From NCBI GenBank assembly GCA_910588755.1, contig CAJUQZ010000136.1, positions 1-9,490 on the forward strand: 9,490 nucleotides of DNA. Direction: 5' to 3'. Of this stretch, positions 6,174-9,490 are shown piece after piece; positions within the stretch are counted from its first letter, which is position 1; the number at the start of each line of letters is the position of its first letter. The DNA is from an uncultured Lachnospiraceae bacterium (GTDB taxonomy: Bacteria; Bacillota; Clostridia; Lachnospirales; Lachnospiraceae). The position numbers and the translations under genes are program-made. The notes below the pieces were generated by a model, which searched no databases, was not told the origin of the DNA, and worked only from the letters and a program-made list of their open reading frames with translations.

Positions 6174-6653
6174 ATGGAAAAAATAACAAGCTTTACAATT
6201 GACCATATCAAATTACAGCCTGGTGTGTATGTATCCAGAAAGGACCAGGTTGGCGACAGCATGGTTACGACGTTTGACCTTCGGATGACCTCGCCAAACG
6301 AGGAGCCGGTCATGAATACCGCGGAAGTGCACACGATTGAGCATCTAGCCGCGACCTTTTTGAGAAATCATAAGGAGTACGGCAGCAGAACGCTCTACTT
6401 CGGGCCAATGGGCTGCCGCACCGGATTCTACCTGCTGCTTGCGGGGGATTATGAGTCAGAGGATATCGTTCCGCTGATGATTGAGTTGTATGAGTTTATC
6501 AGGGATTATAAGGACGAAGTACCAGGAGCCAGCCCAAAAGACTGCGGAAATTATCTCGACATGAATCTTGGCATGGCGAATTTCCTCGCAAAGCGTTATC
6601 TTGATAACGTGCTGTACCACATCGACGAATCGAGGCTGGTGTACCCTGTGTGA
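6174..6653 (+). CDS. luxS: S-ribosylhomocysteine lyase (LuxS)
   Basis: The 159-residue protein is LuxS, which cleaves S-ribosylhomocysteine to homocysteine and DPD, the precursor of autoinducer-2, in the activated methyl cycle. The metal site is H53-T-I-E-H57 within AEVHTIEHLAATFLR plus C124 in PKDCGNYLDMN. Other conserved elements are E56, the GPMGCRTGFY segment with C81, and the early VGDSMVTTFDLR region. Length matches the family and all key residues are present. AAGGAGG at 6157-6163 lies ten bases before the ATG. No promoter was found directly upstream, where the MITE-like element sits; without that element the gene would follow the secreted hydrolase by only 20 bases. No methionine-cycle gene such as a nucleosidase is adjacent. 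Confidence 0.97.
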   Translation: MEKITSFTIDHIKLQPGVYVSRKDQVGDSMVTTFDLRMTSPNEEPVMNTAEVHTIEHLAATFLRNHKEYGSRTLYFGPMGCRTGFYLLLAGDYESEDIVPLMIELYEFIRDYKDEVPGASPKDCGNYLDMNLGMANFLAKRYLDNVLYHIDESRLVYPV

Positions 6654-6698
6654 GGGCGTATGCATATAGTATATTAAAAGCTTACAGGTGAGATACCA

Positions 6699-7256
6699 AT
6701 GGATGATACTTTTTTGACACAGATAACGAATGGAATTATTGAGGAGATCGAGCAGGGCAGAAACGGTTCTTTTGTGCTCGTCTCCTACAGTGACTGCTCA
6801 GACTGCGGCAGTGGCACGCAGGTGATACGGCTCAATGTCAGTGACAGCACAGCGATCATGGACGAGGAAGGTGGCAGGATTCCCTTGTCAGAACTTCAGC
6901 CCGGAATGGTTGTGAACGCAGCGTTTTCCAATGCGACGACAAGGAGTATTCCACCACAGTCAGCTGCGTACGTTATACAGATAGTACGAAGAGCGCACAG
7001 GGATTCTGTGACAGTTGGCAGGATTGTTGATGTGGACAGACGGGGCAGAAGCTTTGCGACCATCAGTGACGGGAACCCGTCCTCTATGATCCGGTTCAAC
7101 GTGGCGGATGATGCACAGATTCTAAACGGAATGGGCAGGCCAATGCATTTTGCCAATCTGGTTCCAGGACTTCGTGTGCGTGTGCGGCACGCCGATTTTA
7201 TGACGATGAGCCTTCCGCCGCAGACGACGGCATATGAAGTGCGTGTGATCCGGTAA
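6699..7256 (+). CDS. Hypothetical protein with two tandem copies of an unrecognised domain
   Basis: This 185-residue protein has no signal peptide or membrane segment and is probably cytosolic. It consists of two repeats: residues about 8-97 and about 103-185. Matching landmarks are NGIIEEIEQGRNGSFVLVS with VGRIVDVDRRGRSFATIS, IRLNVSDSTAIM with IRFNVADDAQIL, LSELQPGMVVNAAFS with FANLVPGLRVRVRHA, and TRSIPPQSAAYVIQIV with TMSLPPQTTAYEVRVI. Each copy looks all-beta, perhaps a small barrel. Copy 1 alone has a Cys pair (DCSDC). I do not recognise the family and assign no function. AGGTGAG lies about seven bases before the ATG. It follows luxS by 45 bases with no terminator, so the two may share a transcript. 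A long imperfect stem-loop follows the stop codon. Confidence 0.8.
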   Translation: MDDTFLTQITNGIIEEIEQGRNGSFVLVSYSDCSDCGSGTQVIRLNVSDSTAIMDEEGGRIPLSELQPGMVVNAAFSNATTRSIPPQSAAYVIQIVRRAHRDSVTVGRIVDVDRRGRSFATISDGNPSSMIRFNVADDAQILNGMGRPMHFANLVPGLRVRVRHADFMTMSLPPQTTAYEVRVIR

Positions 7257-7263
7257 ATTTTAT

Positions 7264-7333
7264 AAATGTCCTTTATCCTTACGTTATAGGAAACAGCTTT
7301 TATATCATCAATGACGAAAGGAAAGGGGCATTT
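7264..7333 (+). terminator. Long imperfect stem-loop after the duplicated-domain gene, possible terminator
   Basis: Bases 7264-7284 pair with 7314-7333 through about 19 base pairs, including two G-T wobbles, one bulged A (7275) and one A-A mismatch. The apical loop is 29 bases. It begins eight bases after the stop codon and is followed by TATTGTG, a poor U-tract, so terminator function is only possible. The rest of the gap to 7519 shows no promoter or gene I trust. Confidence 0.35.
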
Positions 7334-7519
7334 TATTGTGGGTGTGACCGCATGGGCGGCAGCTTACGGATTATCTGGATTATTTTCATCAGAAGAAAGG
7401 ATACCTGTTGCGTTTATATACAAATAAGAAAAAAGAGACATGTGTAAAGATATTTTTATTTGGCGGTAAGACGATTGTGGAGGCCATCGTCTGACACAAA
7501 AGGAGTTGGAAGAAGCTGC

Positions 7520-7843
7520 ATGGAACAGTCTGCATTTGAAAAAATATATGAGGTAGTAAAACAGATTCCATATGGGCAGGTGGCAACTTATGGCCAGATT
7601 GCCGCGCTTGCGGGGAACAGGCGGTGGGCGAGGGTAGTCGGCTATGCACTGCACGCCAATCCTGATCCGGACAACATTCCCTGCTACCGTGTTGTCAGCA
7701 AGGAGGGCCGGGTATCCGCTGCGTTTGCCTTTGGAGGCGGCAACCGTCAGGTGGAGTTATTGAAGGCAGAAGGTGTGACGTTTACAGGAGACTGCGTGGA
7801 TATGGCGCGGTATCAGTGGGAGCGGCCAGTGTACGAAATATGA
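7520..7843 (+). CDS. MGMT-family (alkyltransferase-like) DNA repair protein with PCYR motif
   Basis: This 107-residue protein is the single C-terminal DNA-binding domain of the O6-alkylguanine-DNA alkyltransferase family, as in short MGMT-like and alkyltransferase-like (ATL) proteins. Family features are IPYGQVATYGQIAALAG at 16-32, with the Tyr/Gly helix-turn-helix start, RWARVVGYALHANP, the active-site segment IPCYRVVSKEGRVS at 53-66, and RQVELLKAEGV. The acceptor cysteine (C55) is present, but the next residue, normally the catalytic His of PCHR, is Tyr (Y56). ATLs typically lose the Cys and keep the His, so this is a different variant. It may transfer alkyl groups poorly or act as a lesion-recognition protein. 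The ATG was chosen because AGGAG (7501-7505) and GGAAG (7508-7512) precede it and the homologous region starts here. Confidence 0.85.
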   Translation: MEQSAFEKIYEVVKQIPYGQVATYGQIAALAGNRRWARVVGYALHANPDPDNIPCYRVVSKEGRVSAAFAFGGGNRQVELLKAEGVTFTGDCVDMARYQWERPVYEI

Positions 7844-7942
7844 AGGGGTTGGGCGTGGGAATGAGCATAAATCTGTCAGCAAATGTCTGAACATGACATT
7901 GGATTGTATCTTCATTGTCTCAGCAGAGGATGTATCAGGTTA

Positions 7943-7972
7943 TTGTAGCAGGACAGGAAAGGATTTTATAAA
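7943..7972 (+). promoter_or_regulatory. Possible promoter of the PAS gene
   Basis: TTGTAG and TATAAA are separated by 18 bases. The match is moderate and the leader to ATG 8139 would be long, about 160 bases. Confidence 0.3.
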
Positions 7973-8009
7973 TGCCTGCAATTGATGCCGCAAGCATCTA
8001 TAAAAAATC
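7962..8009. repeat. Imperfect inverted repeat (stem-loop) upstream of the PAS gene
   Basis: GATTTTATAAATGC (7962-7975) pairs with GCATCTATAAAAAATC (7994-8009) through 13 base pairs with one mismatch and a two-base bulge. Within it GATGC (7984-7988) can instead pair with GCATC (7994-7998), giving two mutually exclusive folds. It lacks a U-tract, so it does not look like a terminator. Confidence 0.5.
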
Positions 8010-8125
8010 ATTGTAGATTATCTGATATTAAATAGTGACAGACATGGAAAAAACTGGGGATTTTATGTGGATAATAACACTGGGAAGCTTGTTTCATACA
8101 GGCGCAAAAGAAATAGATACAAGAC

Positions 8126-8130
8126 AGGAG
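8126..8130 (+). promoter_or_regulatory. Ribosome binding site deciding the PAS protein start
   Basis: AGGAG lies eight bases before ATG 8139. An in-frame GTG at 8067, with a GGGGA six bases before it, would add 24 basic residues outside the domain and is less likely. Confidence 0.6.
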
Positions 8131-8138
8131 ACAATAAA

Positions 8139-8513
8139 ATGGAATTACAACAGTATTTTAAGAGTATAATCGATCAGGACAGATGTGCGGTAGTTATCTG
8201 CAATCTGGCGCATGAGATTCTATACATGAACCCGACAGCCATACAGCGATATGAAAAATGGGGTGGACAGGCGCTTGTGGGAAAGAGTCTGCTCGACTGC
8301 CACAACCCGCATTCCTGTGGGCAGATCAAAAAAGTCATCTCATGGTTTGAGGAGAGTACAGCACACAATATGATCCATACATTTTACAATGAGAAGGAAA
8401 ATAAGGATGTATACATGGTCGCGCTGCGCGATGAGGACGGACGTCTAGCCGGTTATTATGAAAAGCATGAGTACAGGGACAAGGAGACCGCAAAAATGTA
8501 TGATTTTAGTTGA
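8139..8513 (+). CDS. Stand-alone PAS domain protein
   Basis: This 124-residue cytosolic protein is essentially one PAS domain with no attached output domain. Visible features are the opening helix and first strand (QYFKSIIDQDRCAVVICNLAHEILYMN), the helix NPTAIQRYEKWGGQALVGKSLLDCHNP at about 31-57, and a second helix IKKVISWFEES. The closing strands are VYMVALRDEDGRLAGYYEKHEYRD. The GKSLLDCHNPxS segment resembles PAS domains found next to hemerythrin-like (DUF438) and related sensor proteins. Whether it binds heme, flavin or nothing is not decidable; H55 and C54 are only candidates. The preceding MGMT-like gene is 295 bases away and the methyltransferase gene begins 41 bases downstream. A partner protein acting in trans is likely but not visible here. 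Confidence 0.75.
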   Translation: MELQQYFKSIIDQDRCAVVICNLAHEILYMNPTAIQRYEKWGGQALVGKSLLDCHNPHSCGQIKKVISWFEESTAHNMIHTFYNEKENKDVYMVALRDEDGRLAGYYEKHEYRDKETAKMYDFS

Positions 8514-8554
8514 CATAAAGCGCGCACGGGGAATGGAAAGGGTGTTGGAATCAT

Positions 8555-9445
8555 ATGCCGGATGGGATTGACTATGGCCTTCAGATTAATGGTGAAAATA
8601 TGAATGAAAACATAATAGAAATAACAGATTTTGACGCTCCACAGCTTGACGTGTATGCGCGGTTAAGCGAGAGGCAACTCCTGAATCACCATGAGCCCCA
8701 AAAAGGTCTGTTTATTGCAGAGAGCCCAAAGGTGATCGAAAGGGCGCTTGATGCCGGCTGTGCTCCGGTGTCGATTCTGATAGAGAGAAAGCACATTGAA
8801 GGACAGGGGAGGGAAATTATCAGGCGGTGCGGCAGTATTCCAGTCTACACAGCCGGATTTGATGTGTTGACACAGCTGACCGGTTTTGGGCTGACGCGGG
8901 GAATGCTGTGCGCGATGCGGCGTCCGGCGCCAGAGACGGTCCAGAAGGTGTGCGCCGGGGCACACCGGATTGCGGTGCTTGAGAATGTGATGAATCCCAC
9001 AAATGTCGGCGCCATATTCCGTTCCGCGGCAGCGCTTGGCATGGATGGGATCCTGCTGACACCAGCAGGTAGCAATCCCTTGTACAGGCGTTCGATCAGG
9101 GTGAGCATGGGGACTGTATTTCAGATACCGTGGGCATACTTAGATGAAAAGGATGGGATCAGGGCGCTGCGGAAGATGGGATTTACGACCGTGGCGATGG
9201 CGTTGAGGGAGGATTCGCTAAGTGTTGATGCCCCACAGCTTGTGCAGGAGGAAAAGCTTGCGGTCGTGCTGGGCACAGAGGGGGACGGGCTTGCGCTGGA
9301 CACGCTCTTAGACTGTGATTACACCGTGCGAATCCCAATGGCGCACGGTGTTGACTCACTGAATGTGGCAGCTGCAAGCGCAGTCGCGTTCTGGCAACTG
9401 GGCTATCACGGCAAATACATTGAAAGGAAAAAAGAGATAAAATAA
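8555..9445 (+). CDS. SpoU/TrmH-family RNA 2'-O-methyltransferase
   Basis: This 296-residue protein is a SPOUT-class, SAM-dependent RNA ribose methyltransferase with the deep trefoil knot fold. Motif 1 is NPTNVGAIFRSAAALG (N147 on, with N150 and the catalytic-type R156). Motif 2 is VVLGTEGDGL (G240-T-E-G), and motif 3 is IPMAHGVDSLNVAAASAVAFW (260-280). The N-terminal part (residues about 30-120) resembles the substrate-binding domain of this family (SERQLLNHHEPQKGLFIAESPKVIERAL, LTGFGLTRGMLCAM). The target is probably rRNA or tRNA but cannot be fixed from sequence alone. ATG 8555 has AAAGGGTG about ten bases upstream; an alternative ATG at 8600 begins nearer the conserved part and follows GGTGA, so the true start may be there. 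The acylphosphatase gene follows after a single base. Confidence 0.9.
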   Translation: MPDGIDYGLQINGENMNENIIEITDFDAPQLDVYARLSERQLLNHHEPQKGLFIAESPKVIERALDAGCAPVSILIERKHIEGQGREIIRRCGSIPVYTAGFDVLTQLTGFGLTRGMLCAMRRPAPETVQKVCAGAHRIAVLENVMNPTNVGAIFRSAAALGMDGILLTPAGSNPLYRRSIRVSMGTVFQIPWAYLDEKDGIRALRKMGFTTVAMALREDSLSVDAPQLVQEEKLAVVLGTEGDGLALDTLLDCDYTVRIPMAHGVDSLNVAAASAVAFWQLGYHGKYIERKKEIK

Positions 9446-9446
9446 G

Positions 9447-9490
9447 ATGGTCAGAAAACATTTTCGCTTTACAGGCAGGGTGCAGGGCGT
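9447..9490 (+). CDS. acyP: Acylphosphatase, N-terminal fragment at window edge
   Basis: Only 14 complete codons and part of the next are visible: MVRKHFRFTGRVQGV. The FTGRVQGV segment is the start of the acylphosphatase signature (GRVQGVxFR), whose arginine binds the acyl-phosphate; that residue lies beyond the window. Acylphosphatases are about 90-residue cytosolic enzymes that hydrolyse acyl-phosphates such as 1,3-bisphosphoglycerate. A longer protein containing this domain, such as HypF, is possible but less likely with so short an N-terminus before the motif. The ATG comes one base after the methyltransferase stop, so the two are probably co-translated. Confidence 0.8.
   Translation, partial: MVRKHFRFTGRVQG

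Larger units (their letters stand above)
7844..8138. other. Intergenic region with an imperfect inverted repeat and a possible promoter
   Basis: These 295 bases contain no gene I would support. An imperfect inverted repeat (7962-7975 against 7994-8009) lies in the middle. A possible + strand promoter, TTGTAG (7943-7948), 18 bases, TATAAA (7967-7972), overlaps its left arm and could serve the PAS gene. A shorter 6-bp inverted repeat AATGTC/GACATT is at 7882-7900, without a U-tract. Confidence 0.4.

Noticed and set aside
7352..7447. Possible 31-codon small protein (MGGSLRIIWIIFIRRKD...)
   Set aside because: The hydrophobic-then-basic composition is tempting, but there is no ribosome binding site and the DNA is AT-rich, so a chance frame is more likely.
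7469..7492. AGACGAT/ATCGTCT inverted repeat ahead of the MGMT gene
   Set aside because: A seven-pair stem with a ten-base loop and no U-tract; too small to call a terminator or riboswitch without conservation data.
8820..9108. Several minus-strand frames opposite the RNA methyltransferase gene
   Set aside because: They are GC-skew shadows of the coding strand; the + strand frame contains all three SPOUT motifs.

Overview
The window looks like ordinary chromosome from an anaerobic Gram-positive bacterium of the Clostridia, most likely the Lachnospiraceae. That placement is an inference from AGGAGG-type ribosome binding sites, mid-range GC with AT-rich gaps, a Fur-family repressor, luxS, and a cytosolic binding-protein/GGDEF fusion of a type I associate with that family. 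There is no rRNA, tRNA, CRISPR array, phage gene or intact insertion sequence. All genes read on the + strand except plsC.

Region 1 (1-2343) is a tightly spaced + strand run: the tail of a YgjP-type metallopeptidase, a family 6 (hypoxanthine) DNA glycosylase, an unrecognised helical protein, a Fur-family metal regulator and a Nudix hydrolase. Gaps are 15-48 bases and no terminator was seen, so it may be one operon. It meets plsC (2347-3087, minus) tail to tail with three bases between the stop codons. plsC has a good sigma-A-type promoter (TTGACG-17-TATAAT) in the 332-base gap at 3088-3419. The same gap holds a + strand promoter for the next gene.

Region 2 (3420-7256) begins with a diguanylate cyclase built from a cytosolic periplasmic-binding-protein-like sensor, a middle domain and a GGDEF domain. 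It overlaps by four bases a secreted SH3-like/papain-fold hydrolase. Right after that gene's stop codon sits a 160-bp palindromic element with 20-bp perfect terminal inverted repeats and a 7-bp direct repeat on each side, which is the structure of a MITE. Next come luxS and a protein made of two tandem copies of an unrecognised domain. Removing the element and one repeat copy leaves only 20 bases between the hydrolase and luxS, so the cyclase, hydrolase and luxS genes were probably one compact operon before the insertion.

Region 3 (7257-9490) holds a short MGMT-family protein whose active-site motif reads PCYR instead of PCHR, with a long imperfect stem-loop in the gap on each side. It is followed by a free-standing PAS domain protein, a SpoU/TrmH-family RNA 2'-O-methyltransferase, and the first 44 bases of an acylphosphatase gene that runs off the window.

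Together the genes cover DNA repair (hypoxanthine glycosylase, MGMT-like), metal-responsive regulation, phospholipid synthesis, c-di-GMP signalling with a secreted partner, the activated methyl cycle (LuxS) and RNA modification. The observations most worth following are the MITE-like element, the cyclase/secreted-hydrolase pair, the PCYR MGMT variant and the duplicated-domain protein.
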